From assembly GCF_046764005.1 (NCBI RefSeq), contig NZ_JBKOFW010000003.1, forward strand, positions 124,001 to 188,000: a stretch of 64,000 nucleotides of DNA, read 5' to 3'. Below are positions 54,165-62,172 of the stretch, one piece after another. Position numbers and translations under genes: made by a program. The notes under the pieces are model-generated. The model did no database searches and was not told the origin of the DNA. It worked only from the letters and a program-made list of their open reading frames with translations. How positions within the stretch are numbered: the first letter of the stretch is position 1; the number at the start of each line of letters is the position of its first letter. This DNA is from Oryzobacter faecalis (GTDB lineage: Bacteria; Actinomycetota; Actinomycetes; Actinomycetales; Dermatophilaceae).

Positions 54165-55336
54165 CCGCCGCTGCGTCATGGCTCGACACCCCGGCCCACC
54201 GGGCCTGGCTCGAGCGTGGGATGGCCGACGTCCTCCGCTTCGTGCTCCCGTCCATCCGCGAGGGCGGCGGGTTCCACTGGCTCGACGCCGACGGGAACCC
54301 GCTCCCGGACAAGCGACCCCAGCTCTTCCTCACCGCCCGGATGGCGTGGGCCTCGGCCACAGGGGTGCGCCACGGGATCCCCGGCTCGGGAGAGCTCCTC
54401 GACCATGCGCTGGCGTCGCTGCTCGAACTGCACGCCGACCCCGAGTACGGCGGATGGTTCACGGAACCCGGCTCCGACACACCGAAGTCCACGTACGACC
54501 ACGTGCACGTCGGCTTGGCGGCGTCCGCCGCCGCGGCGGTCGGCCATCCGTCCGCGGTGACCCTCCTGGAGCAGATCACCGAGGTCGTCGACACCCACCT
54601 GTGGGACGAGGACAGCCGCACACTGCGGGAGTCCTTCGCCCGCGACTGGTCCGCCCCTGAGCCCTACCGGGGGGCCAACGCCAACATGCACGGCATCGAG
54701 GCGTTCATCCAGATGGGCCACGCCACCGGTGACGCGGTCTGGCACGAGCGCGCCCTCGATGTCGCCGACCGACTGATCAACCGCGCGGCCCGTGGCCGGG
54801 AATGGCTTCTCCCCGAACACTTCTCGCAGGACTGGGACGAGATCCCCGACTACAACCGCGACGACCCGAACCACCCGTTCCGGCCCTTCGGCGCGACCTT
54901 CGGCCACTCGCTGGAGTGGGCGCGCTTCCTCCTCCAGCTCGACGCGTCACCGCTCTTCGGTTCACCGGCCTGGTTGCTCGAGGGCGCCGAACAGCTGACC
55001 CGCAGGGCGCTCGACGGCGGGTGGGGGCTCGACGGCCGCCCGGGGCTCGTCTACACCGTCGACTGGGAGGGCGCCCCGGTCGCCGACGTGCGCCTCCACT
55101 GGCCGGTCTGCGAGGGCATCCAGGTGACGTCAGGCCTGGTCCGCCGTACCGGCGACCCCCACTGGGAGGCCTGGTACCGCCGGCTCTGGGACCACGCCGT
55201 GCGGTACTTCGTCGACGAGCGCGGGACGTGGCGCAACGAGCTGGACGACGACCTGCGCGAGGCCGGGACGATCTGGCCCGGCCGCCCGGACGTCTACCAC
55301 TGCCTCGGAGCGCTCGTCACCCCCCTCGAGGTCTGA
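54161..55336 (+). CDS. AGE-family aldose-ketose isomerase (YihS/mannose isomerase-like)
   Basis: A 391-residue (alpha/alpha)6-barrel enzyme. Landmarks are FLTARMAWASATG, STYDHVHVGLAASAA, NANMHGIEAF, LPEHFSQDWDEIPDYNRDDP, FGATFGHSLEWARFLLQL and LHWPVCEGI. Histidines at the barrel centre are present. Likely isomerises mannose, fructose or glucose, or possibly sulfoquinovose; no sulfosugar genes are nearby, so mannose isomerase is the more modest guess. ATGA-coupled to the mutarotase. Confidence 0.88.
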   Translation: MTAAASWLDTPAHRAWLERGMADVLRFVLPSIREGGGFHWLDADGNPLPDKRPQLFLTARMAWASATGVRHGIPGSGELLDHALASLLELHADPEYGGWFTEPGSDTPKSTYDHVHVGLAASAAAAVGHPSAVTLLEQITEVVDTHLWDEDSRTLRESFARDWSAPEPYRGANANMHGIEAFIQMGHATGDAVWHERALDVADRLINRAARGREWLLPEHFSQDWDEIPDYNRDDPNHPFRPFGATFGHSLEWARFLLQLDASPLFGSPAWLLEGAEQLTRRALDGGWGLDGRPGLVYTVDWEGAPVADVRLHWPVCEGIQVTSGLVRRTGDPHWEAWYRRLWDHAVRYFVDERGTWRNELDDDLREAGTIWPGRPDVYHCLGALVTPLEV

Positions 55337-55340
55337 CCAC

Positions 55341-56156
55341 TCAGGCGAGGGTGACGAGCTGGTCGGGGTCGTCCTCGGGGAGATGCGGCTCCGCCGTCGC
55401 CGTCACGGTGAACCCCGGTGCGGCCGAGGTGCCCCCGAGCCCGGTGACGATGGCGACGTCGGCGGCGTCCCGGCCGGTGCCGATCCGCACCATCGAGCCC
55501 CGAGGGGCCAGCCGGGTGGCGTCGACGAGGCGCCACGTGCCGTCGACCGCGACCTCCGCGACTGCATGGGCGTCCATCGGTGAGAGGCCGGGGGCGTAGA
55601 CCGACACGTAGCGGGCGGGCATCCCGAGGGCGCGCAGCATCGTCACGACGAGGTGGGCGTAGTCGCGGCACACGCCGTGCCCGGAGTGAAGCGGCACGAG
55701 GGCGTCGTCGGACGCCGTCGTCGACCCGGGGCTGTAGGTGAGGCGCAGGTGGGCCCACTCGGCGACGCCGAGCGCCCGCGCCGTGTCGTCCTCGAGGTGC
55801 CCGAACTCTGCTGTGGCGTAACCCTCCACGCGATCGCTGGGGCAGTAGCGGCTCGGGATCACGTAGCGCAGGGCATCGGCCTCCGTCACCGGGCGCGGCT
55901 CGGTCACACCGAGGGCGACCGTCGCGCCGTAGCGCACGCGAACGTGCCCGGACGGCGCATCGATGACGTGCAGCACTGTGCCGCAGTCGAACTCGACCTC
56001 GTGGTGCGGCACGGGCGCGCCGTCCTCCGTCGCCACGGTGAGGCTCTCGGTTCGCTCGAGGTGACCGGCGACGGCGACCGACACGGCGAGCCGCCCCGCC
56101 GTCTCGACGGGAAGGTCGAGTGCGACGTGGATCGTTGTGGAGCGTTCGGGGCTCAT
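55341..56156 (-). CDS. transglutaminase-like cysteine hydrolase
   Basis: A 271-residue protein: an N-terminal beta domain, then a transglutaminase core with the catalytic Cys in GVCRDYAHL, His in DAHAVAEV and Asp in VDATRLAPRG. Bacterial members of this group are peptidases or amidases. No signal peptide, so cytoplasmic. ATG 56156 has GGAGG at 5 bp. Convergent with the AGE isomerase gene (4-bp gap). Confidence 0.9.
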   Translation of the reverse strand: MSPERSTTIHVALDLPVETAGRLAVSVAVAGHLERTESLTVATEDGAPVPHHEVEFDCGTVLHVIDAPSGHVRVRYGATVALGVTEPRPVTEADALRYVIPSRYCPSDRVEGYATAEFGHLEDDTARALGVAEWAHLRLTYSPGSTTASDDALVPLHSGHGVCRDYAHLVVTMLRALGMPARYVSVYAPGLSPMDAHAVAEVAVDGTWRLVDATRLAPRGSMVRIGTGRDAADVAIVTGLGGTSAAPGFTVTATAEPHLPEDDPDQLVTLA

Positions 56157-56265
56157 GGAACCTCCGGGACGGGCGGGTCTGCCGCGGTGGCCGGGCGTCG
56201 TCGGGAGGCGTGTCCGCTGGTCGAGGAGCCTACAGCGGCGCCGCCGGCCCATCTACGCTGGTGCC

Positions 56266-56571
56266 ATGCCCCTCGTCGACCGATTTGCCGGTACGCCGCA
56301 GCCCACGACCCACGCGGAGGCCGTCGAGCACGCCCGCGACGGCGTGGCGATCTACTGGCGGCCCGGCTGCCCCTTCAGCGGGCGGCTGCGGGTGGCGGTG
56401 CGGAAGCACAACGACGACATCGCGTGGGTGAACATCTGGGAGGACGACGACGGCCGCGCGTTCGTCGCGAGCGTCAACGACGGCAACGAGACCGTGCCGA
56501 CGGTCGTCATCGACGGCGTGCCGCACACGAACCCTGCTCCAACCCTCGTCCTCGAGGCCCTGACGCGCTGA
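56266..56571 (+). CDS. glutaredoxin-like protein (mycoredoxin type)
   Basis: A 101-residue thioredoxin-fold protein with active-site WRPGCPFSGRL (Cys35), a monothiol CPFS variant of the mycoredoxin CxxC. TVPTVVIDG carries the cis-Pro. It would reduce mixed disulfides with mycothiol in an actinobacterium. Convergent with the GDT1-type gene, whose stop lies 4 bp after its own stop. Confidence 0.87.
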   Translation: MPLVDRFAGTPQPTTHAEAVEHARDGVAIYWRPGCPFSGRLRVAVRKHNDDIAWVNIWEDDDGRAFVASVNDGNETVPTVVIDGVPHTNPAPTLVLEALTR

Positions 56572-56575
56572 GCAG

Positions 56576-57154
56576 TCAGAGCAGGCCCAGCCCCTCGGCG
56601 ATGAGCAGCGCGCCGAAGAGCGCGAAGGCGATCGCGGCCCCGTAGCGGATCACCCGCTCGGGCAGCCTGCGCCCGAGGACAGCCCCGACGCCGATGGCGA
56701 GCGCGTCGGCGACGACCATCCCGAGGGTGCTGCCGACCCAGACACCGAACCAGTCCTCCTGGGTCGCGAGGGTGACGGTGGCGAGCATCGTCTTGTCGCC
56801 GAGCTCGGCGAGGAAGAACGCGGTACCGACGGCGAGGATCGCGGCTCCGGTCGAGCGTCGTGCCTTCGACGCCTCCTCCTCGGTGAGCTCGTCGCCTCGC
56901 AGCGTCCAGATCGCGAAGGCGAGGAAGGCGAGGCCGGCGACGACGGAGATCGCCCCCTGGTACTCGCCGAAGGCGACACCGGCGGCGGCCCCGATCGCCA
57001 CCGAGGCGAGGTGGACGACGGCGGTCGCGACGGTGATGCCGATGAGCACGTCGCGGACGCGGTAGCGCGTGGCGAACGTCATCGCCATCAGCTGGCTCTT
57101 GTCGCCGAGCTCCGCGACGAAGATGACGGCGGTGCTGAGCAGGAAGGCGTACAT
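56576..57154 (-). CDS. TMEM165/GDT1-family membrane cation (Mn) exporter
   Basis: A 192-residue membrane protein with six helices and the duplicated family motif AELGDK, once in FVAELGDKSQ and once in FLAELGDKTM. The family exports Mn2+ (or Ca2+). ATG 57154 follows GAGGAG; the longer reading from 57256 would run through the riboswitch. The riboswitch leader immediately upstream strongly supports manganese control. Confidence 0.93.
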   Translation of the reverse strand: MYAFLLSTAVIFVAELGDKSQLMAMTFATRYRVRDVLIGITVATAVVHLASVAIGAAAGVAFGEYQGAISVVAGLAFLAFAIWTLRGDELTEEEASKARRSTGAAILAVGTAFFLAELGDKTMLATVTLATQEDWFGVWVGSTLGMVVADALAIGVGAVLGRRLPERVIRYGAAIAFALFGALLIAEGLGLL

Positions 57155-57159
57155 GTGGT

Positions 57160-57329
57160 CTCCTCGCGTGCCCCCGCCGAGGAGCGCCTGGACGCACCTT
57201 CGGCCAGGCACGCCCGTTGATGGGTCGTCGTTCCGGCCGAAAGTCTCGTCCGCCACCCGAGGTGGCCCACCGCACCGGACCCGAGGGTCAGTGTGTCGAC
57301 GCGGTGATTGGGGACTACTCCCTTTCGGG
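57160..57329 (-). promoter_or_regulatory. yybP-ykoY manganese riboswitch plus expression hairpin
   Basis: The aptamer is at about 57329-57237. Closing helix CCGAAAG/CTTTCGG encloses the conserved GGGAGTAG and GACGAGACTTT. Downstream, CTCCTCG (57184-57178) pairs perfectly with CGAGGAG (57166-57160), which is the Shine-Dalgarno. This suggests translational control by Mn2+. Confidence 0.88.
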
Positions 57330-57432
57330 CGTCACGCTACCGGCGGCCTCGGGCCCCGGTGAAATCGCGGGTCCCGGGCGTCCACCGTCCGGACGCCCGT
57401 CGTCGGCGGCACGGCGGTCGGTCAGGGCGAGG

Positions 57433-57918
57433 TCAGGAGGCGGGTCGCCTCGTCGCGGCGATGAGGGTGGTGAGGCGGTCGCGGATGTCCTCGAGCTCGG
57501 CGATCTCCATCCCGAGCCGCTCGACGACCGCCGGGGGGATGCGTTCGGCCCTCGCCCGCAGCCGTCGACCGCGCGTGGAGAGGGAGACGGCGACCGCGCG
57601 CTCGTCCTCCGGGTCCCGGCGGCGTTCGACGTAGCCCATCGCCTCGAGGCGCTTGAGCAGCGGTGAGAGGGTGGCCGGTTCGAGGCTGAGGCGCTCGGCG
57701 ACCTCCGACACCCGCAGCGGCGCCTCCTCCCAGAGGGCCAGCATGACGAGGTACTGGGGGTGGGTCAGTCCCATCGGCTCGAGGAGCGGCCGGTAGACCC
57801 CGATGACGGTGCGTGACGCGACGGCGAGCGCGAAGCACACCTGACGGTCGAGGGCGAGGAGGTCGACCGCGGCACCACCGGCCACGGCGGGCGCGTCGGC
57901 GGTCCGGGGGGCGGTCAT
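57433..57918 (-). CDS. MarR-family regulator, OhrR-like with reactive Cys
   Basis: A 161-residue winged-helix regulator. The N terminus LLALDRQVCFALAVASR matches the OhrR peroxide-sensing segment, with Cys28 as the redox cysteine. The HTH follows (LRVSEVAERLSLEPATLSPLLKRLEAMGYV). ATG 57918 is chosen over the track-long start because upstream sequence is promoter-like. No ohr peroxidase gene is adjacent; the divergent neighbour is a 66-residue protein of unknown role. Confidence 0.9.
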   Translation of the reverse strand: MTAPRTADAPAVAGGAAVDLLALDRQVCFALAVASRTVIGVYRPLLEPMGLTHPQYLVMLALWEEAPLRVSEVAERLSLEPATLSPLLKRLEAMGYVERRRDPEDERAVAVSLSTRGRRLRARAERIPPAVVERLGMEIAELEDIRDRLTTLIAATRRPAS

Positions 57919-57992
57919 GCGGACGATGGTAGCGCCTCGAGAAGGTATATTCGTGTCGTAACACTTAGGGCACAAAGTAATCGGAGGACGTC

Positions 57993-58193
57993 ATGGGCAG
58001 AACCGACCACGAGGGGCTCCCCCTCGGGTACCGCATCCGCTGGAGGCTCCGGTACGCGGCACTGAGCGTCTTCGGACCGGCCCAGCTCGGCACCGACGAC
58101 CCGCAGGAGCGGCTGCGCCAGGAGCGCCGTGAGCGTGCCGCCGCGGCGCGCCGAGCTCGAGCCGACGCCGAGACCCACCGCCCCGCCGCCTGA
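57993..58193 (+). CDS. small basic hypothetical protein (66 aa)
   Basis: A 66-residue protein rich in Arg and Ala, with a helical C terminus (QERLRQERRERAAAARRARAD). A GGAGG precedes ATG 57993. It is divergent from the OhrR-like regulator; a GTGT-CGTA-ACAC dyad at 57953-57964 lies between them and may be an operator. Function unknown. Confidence 0.55.
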   Translation: MGRTDHEGLPLGYRIRWRLRYAALSVFGPAQLGTDDPQERLRQERRERAAAARRARADAETHRPAA

Positions 58194-58287
58194 GCCGGGG
58201 CCTGTCACCCTCCTCGACATCGCTCGTCGGCTGTCACGGAGAGGGCGCGCGACCTGCGCTGATGGTGGGCTGTAGGTCTCCGGGTGA

Positions 58288-58363
58288 TGGTGGGCCTCGT
58301 GGGGCTCGAACCCACAACCTACGGATTAAAAGTCCGCAGCTCTGCCAATTGAGCTAGAGGCCC
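58288..58363 (-). tRNA. tRNA-Lys (TTT)
   Basis: Acceptor GGGCCTC pairs with GAGGCCC, the anticodon loop is CTTTTAA with anticodon TTT, and the T arm contains GGTTCGAGCC. CCA encoded after discriminator A. Its 5' end lies 140 bp from the protease cluster. Confidence 0.97.
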
Positions 58364-58505
58364 GGGGGGTGTGGGCTGCAGCCCGGGCGGGCCCGCGGCT
58401 CGCCGGTCCCACCCGCACGACGCCCGAGGGTACCGCGACGTCATCACCGAGCGGTCGACGACCGTCCTCGCCACAGCGGCGGCGAGCCACACCGATGACG
58501 CCGGG

Positions 58506-58537
58506 GTGACGGCGGCGTGACGGCGAGGTCCTTCAAT
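58506..58537 (+). promoter_or_regulatory. SARP-box-like direct repeat and -10 before the papain-like protease
   Basis: GTGACGG at 58506 and again at 58517 gives an 11-bp period. Eight bases later comes TTCAAT (58532-58537), a -10-like hexamer. This is the architecture SARP activators use, replacing the -35. The same layout precedes the subtilase gene (60763). Confidence 0.7.
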
Positions 58538-58573
58538 GGCACCGAACCGAAGCGCATCCCGGTGAGGTGAGAC

Positions 58574-59671
58574 ATGGCGAACGACGGACCCACGGTCAGC
58601 GAGATCCAGGCGGCCATCGAGGCGGACGGTCTCTCCTGGGAGGCGGAGGAGAACTTCCTCACCCGCATGTCGGCGCAGGAGCGGCAGGGCTACCTCGGGG
58701 TGGTCGTCACCCCGGAGGAGATGGCGGCGCTCACGGCGGAGACCCAGGCGCTCGCCGCGCAGGAGGCGGCGTCGTTCGGGACGGGTGTCGGTGCCCCCAC
58801 CGCGGTGGACTGGCGCACCGGTGGCTTCGTGACGCCGGTGAAGAACCAGGGCGGGTGCGGCTCCTGCGTGTCCTTCTGCACGTGCGCGGTGATGGAGTCC
58901 GGGGCCCGCATCAAGCTGAACAACCCCTCCTACGGCATCGACCTGTCGGAGGCGTTCCTCCAGTTCTGCGGCGGTGGCAGCTGCAGCGGCTGGGGCCTGA
59001 CGTCCGGCCTGGCGTTCGCGCAGAGCACCGGGGTCACGGACGAGGGCTGCATGCCCTACCAGCCGCAGAACATGGTCTGCAGCACCAGCCGGTGCAGCGA
59101 CTGGCAGAACCGGCTGACCAAGATCTCCGGCTACGCCGGCCACGCGACGATGGCCGCCCGCAAGGAGGCCGTGGCCCGTGGCCCGGTCCTCGCCGGCATG
59201 GAGGTCTGGAGCGACTTCTTCGCCTACAACGGGACGTCGGTCTACGTGAAGTCGTCGGCGGCCACGCGGCTGAACCCGCCCGGGTACCACTGCATCTGCG
59301 TCGTCGGCTACGACGACAACCAGCAGTGCTGGATCATCAAGAACAGCTGGGGCACCTCGTGGGGGGCCCAGGGCTTCGGCCGCATCCGGTACGGCCAGGC
59401 GGACCTCCTCATCGACTCGAGCTGGTCGTTCTACTCGGCCGACGTGCTGGTGGGCCCGGTCTACCAGAGCACCAAGGTGTCGCAGGTCTACGCCAGTCGA
59501 GACGCGCAGAACGCGTGGGCGCACTTCCCGGGCCTGGGGTGGCGACGCATCCTCCCCGGCGCCCCGGACGGGGTCACCAACGTGCACGCCGTCCTCACCG
59601 ACGCGGCCGCCAAGAACCTGACCGTGACCGTGCTGGTGGACGGCTCCCACGTCCACCAGGTGTACCTGTAG
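58574..59671 (+). CDS. papain-like (C1A) cysteine protease, no signal peptide
   Basis: A 365-residue peptidase. A helical proregion-like N terminus (1-75) is followed by the C1A core with Gln92 (oxyanion), Cys98 in GGCGSC, His239 in GYHCIC and Asn257 in KNSWGTSWG, so the active site is complete. The usual GSCWAF reads GSCVSF. A 65-residue C-terminal domain begins near residue 300 (QVYASRDAQNAW) and is repeated as a free protein in the next gene. No secretion signal, so it appears intracellular. A chagasin-type inhibitor is encoded three genes downstream. Confidence 0.93.
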   Translation: MANDGPTVSEIQAAIEADGLSWEAEENFLTRMSAQERQGYLGVVVTPEEMAALTAETQALAAQEAASFGTGVGAPTAVDWRTGGFVTPVKNQGGCGSCVSFCTCAVMESGARIKLNNPSYGIDLSEAFLQFCGGGSCSGWGLTSGLAFAQSTGVTDEGCMPYQPQNMVCSTSRCSDWQNRLTKISGYAGHATMAARKEAVARGPVLAGMEVWSDFFAYNGTSVYVKSSAATRLNPPGYHCICVVGYDDNQQCWIIKNSWGTSWGAQGFGRIRYGQADLLIDSSWSFYSADVLVGPVYQSTKVSQVYASRDAQNAWAHFPGLGWRRILPGAPDGVTNVHAVLTDAAAKNLTVTVLVDGSHVHQVYL

Positions 59672-59710
59672 GCCGGGCGAACGGCTTACGAGACGTAAGG
59701 AGATGCCCCC

Positions 59711-59923
59711 ATGTGGACGAACATCAACCAGGTCTATGCCAGCCGCGACGCCCAGAACGCCTGGGCGCACCTCGCCGGCACCAACGCGTGGCACCGCATC
59801 CTCCCGGGGAGCGGCGACGGGGTCACCAACGTGCTGCTGATCCTCAGCGCCGCGAAGGCGAACAACCGCCAGGCCTATGTCGTGCGCGACGGCAGCGGGA
59901 ACATCGTGCAGGCGTACCTGTAG
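59711..59923 (+). CDS. stand-alone copy of the protease C-terminal domain (70 aa)
   Basis: MWTNINQVYASRDAQNAWAH... aligns along its length with the last 65 residues of the papain-like protease (shared QVYASRDAQNAWAH, W..RILPG, DGVTNV, V.QVYL/QAYL). A strong Shine-Dalgarno AAGGAG precedes ATG 59711. It may be a partner, decoy or target-recognition subunit; the domain itself has no recognised function. Confidence 0.85.
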   Translation: MWTNINQVYASRDAQNAWAHLAGTNAWHRILPGSGDGVTNVLLILSAAKANNRQAYVVRDGSGNIVQAYL

Positions 59924-59955
59924 GACCCACACCGGTGCAAACGAAAGGACTCGTC

Positions 59956-60369
59956 GTGAGCTCCGAAGTCACCATCACGATCACCGTCGGCGGCACCGGG
60001 CAGGGCGAGGCCGGTGCCGCGGTGTCGACCAGCGCCGGAGGGGCTCCGGCCCCGGTCGCCCTCGACGAGCTGCAGACGGCCGGCTCCGGTGCGACCCCCG
60101 AGCCCCTCGAGCCCGCCCGGCTGGCCGAGGCCCGTGGGGAGCAGGTCTCCTCCGACTCCGGGCTGCCCACGCCGATGGCCGTCGAGCAGCTGTCGGTGGG
60201 CAGCGCCGCCGCGGCCCCAGCACCCGCGGAGGTCGCCTCGCTCGTCGCCGCGAGCGGTGGCCCGCCGGCCCCACTGTCGGTGGAGGAGCTCCAGGAGGCC
60301 ACCTCCCAGGGAGAGGCTCCGGCGACACCACCCAAGCGCGTCTCCCGGCCGAAGGCGTCGAAGCGCTGA
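59956..60369 (+). CDS. low-complexity repeat protein in protease operon (137 aa)
   Basis: After a short beta segment (EVTITITVGG) it holds about five degenerate repeats of roughly 20 residues, e.g. APAPVALDELQ, PTPMAVEQL and PAPLSVEELQE, rich in Pro, Ala, Glu and Gly. A basic tail ends RPKASKR. GTG 59956 has AAAGGAC upstream. Probably disordered; it could be a scaffold or protease substrate. No homologue recognised. Confidence 0.7.
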   Translation: MSSEVTITITVGGTGQGEAGAAVSTSAGGAPAPVALDELQTAGSGATPEPLEPARLAEARGEQVSSDSGLPTPMAVEQLSVGSAAAAPAPAEVASLVAASGGPPAPLSVEELQEATSQGEAPATPPKRVSRPKASKR

Positions 60370-60375
60370 CCGCCC

Positions 60376-60741
60376 GTGGAGATCCCGCTCCGCGCGGTCG
60401 ATGACGGCCGCAGCATCACCGCCCGGGTGGGCGACGACCTCGTCGTGGTGCTCGAGGAGAACGCCACGACCGGCTACCGGTGGGTCCCGGCCGGCGCCGG
60501 GACGGTGCTCACGGTGGTCGGGGACGGCTACCTCGCCGCACCGCCGGACCACCCAGCGGCACAGGGGGACTCGCCCGACGACCCGGTGTTCGGGCGCGGG
60601 GGGCTCCGCGAGTTCCGGCTGGCAGCGACCTCCGTCGGGTCGGCGACGCTCGTGTTCGTCCTCAAGCACGAGTGGGAGGAGGAGGGCGAGGGCCTCGCCC
60701 GCTGGTCCGTGTCCGTCAGCGTGGCCGAACCACCCGCCTGA
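60376..60741 (+). CDS. chagasin-family (I42) inhibitor of papain-like proteases
   Basis: A 121-residue beta-sandwich protein with the three inhibitor loops: NATTGYRW at 29-36, GRGGLREF at about 74-81, and LARWSV near the C terminus (RPW-equivalent). Chagasins bind and block C1A proteases. Encoded in the same operon as a C1A protease, it is most likely its immunity or control partner. The start is GTG 60376, 6 bp after the repeat-protein stop. Confidence 0.85.
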   Translation: MEIPLRAVDDGRSITARVGDDLVVVLEENATTGYRWVPAGAGTVLTVVGDGYLAAPPDHPAAQGDSPDDPVFGRGGLREFRLAATSVGSATLVFVLKHEWEEEGEGLARWSVSVSVAEPPA

Positions 60742-60762
60742 CGCGTGCCCCCGGCGCGGCCG

Positions 60763-60795
60763 GTGACGCTGCGGTGACGCCCCGCGCCCTTCACT
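60763..60795 (+). promoter_or_regulatory. SARP-box-like direct repeat and -10 before the subtilase
   Basis: GTGACGC at 60763 and 60774 (11-bp period) is followed after 9 bp by TTCACT. The tail CTTCACTGG matches CTTCAATGG at the protease promoter 2.3 kb away. ATG of the subtilase is 60 bp further on. Confidence 0.7.
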
Positions 60796-60855
60796 GGAGC
60801 GCGACCGCTGTCACCGGGCGCCGTCGGACGGTGGCCCACGACCTCAGGAGAGACG

Positions 60856-62172
60856 ATGATCGAGTCCGGTTCCACCCCGCTCGCGCCGGGCCCCGGCGGG
60901 GCCATCCTGCAGACGCCGCCCGAGACGACGGGCCGGTTCATCGTCGTGTTCGCGGAGGGTGCGGACGACCCCGCGGGCATCCTGCAGGACTCCGCGGGCA
61001 TGTCCGGCGTGGCGACCTCCCGGTCGCTGCTCGAGGACGAGGTGCCCGAGGCCACCGCCAAGAGCACCGACACCGTGTTCGAGGAGCTGAACATGGCCGT
61101 CGTCACGGCCGACCCCGACCAGCTGGGGGCGCTGCAGACCTCCGCGGAGTCCCGCGGCACGGTGGTCTCGATCTCCCCCGAGCTCGTCCACCACGTGCGC
61201 GCCGACGACTACGTCCGCGGCTACGTCGACGGCGTCGCCGACCTCGGCAAGCGCCTCGGCGTGGCGGGCAGCCCGGCACCCGTGACGGGCGAGGGGCCGG
61301 CCGTGTCCCCGCAGGTCTTCCGCGACACGACCGAGCTGACGTGGGGCGTCCAGGCCACTCGCGCCGATGCCTCGAGGTGGTCGGGGCAGGGCATCTCGGT
61401 GGCCGTGCTCGACACCGGGTTCGATGCCGGACACCCGGACTTCGGGGGCCGTGCGGTGACGATGCAGTCCTTCGTCCCCGGCGAGTCGGCGCAGGACGGC
61501 CACGGCCACGGCACCCACTGCATCGGGACGGCCTGTGGTCCGAGGAAGCCCGCCACCGGACCGAGGTACGGCGTGGCCCACCAGGCGGCGATCTTCGTCG
61601 GGAAGGTGCTCAGCAACGGCGGGTCCGGGACGGACGGGGGCATCCTGGCCGGCATCGACTGGGCCGTCCGGGCCGGGTGTGCCGTGATCTCGATGTCGCT
61701 GGGCGCGGACGTGCCGCGGGTGCACCCGCCCTACACCGCGGCCGGCCGGCGCGCCCTCGCCAAGGGGTCGCTCATCGTCGCCGCCGCCGGCAACAACGCG
61801 ATGCGCACGGACCTGGAGTTCGGGTTCGTCGGGGCGCCGGCGAACAGCCCGTACATTGTCGCCGTGGGTGCGCTGAACCAGCAGCTGGACGTGGCGTTCT
61901 TCTCCGCCCGCACGCTGCCCGACGTCAGCGGCGGACAGGTCGACGTCGCGGGCCCGGGTTACCAGATCTACTCGTCGTGGCCGATGCCGACGCGCTACCG
62001 GGCGATCAGCGGCACGAGCATGGCCACCCCGCACGTCTCGGGCCTGGCCGCCCTGTGGGCGGAGGCGACCGGGTACCGGGGTCGCGAGCTGTGGTCGGTG
62101 CTGACGCAGGAGAGCCGGCGGCTGATGGCGCCCTCGCTCGACGTCGGGTCGGGGATGGTGCTCGCGCCGTGA
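60856..62172 (+). CDS. subtilisin-like (S8) serine protease, no signal peptide
   Basis: A 438-residue subtilase. An I9-like prodomain (about 28-115; FIVVFAEG...GTVVSISPE) is followed by the catalytic domain with Asp186 (VLDTGFD), His218 (GHGHGTHC) and Ser388 (SGTSMATPH); the oxyanion Asn is in AAGNNA. No secretion signal, as with the papain-like protease. Its stop overlaps the start of a free propeptide-like gene as GTGA. Confidence 0.94.
   Translation: MIESGSTPLAPGPGGAILQTPPETTGRFIVVFAEGADDPAGILQDSAGMSGVATSRSLLEDEVPEATAKSTDTVFEELNMAVVTADPDQLGALQTSAESRGTVVSISPELVHHVRADDYVRGYVDGVADLGKRLGVAGSPAPVTGEGPAVSPQVFRDTTELTWGVQATRADASRWSGQGISVAVLDTGFDAGHPDFGGRAVTMQSFVPGESAQDGHGHGTHCIGTACGPRKPATGPRYGVAHQAAIFVGKVLSNGGSGTDGGILAGIDWAVRAGCAVISMSLGADVPRVHPPYTAAGRRALAKGSLIVAAAGNNAMRTDLEFGFVGAPANSPYIVAVGALNQQLDVAFFSARTLPDVSGGQVDVAGPGYQIYSSWPMPTRYRAISGTSMATPHVSGLAALWAEATGYRGRELWSVLTQESRRLMAPSLDVGSGMVLAP

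Noticed and set aside
58319..59932. A 537-codon frame on the minus strand
   Set aside because: It covers the tRNA-Lys and the papain-like protease gene, whose complete active-site motifs on the plus strand are decisive.
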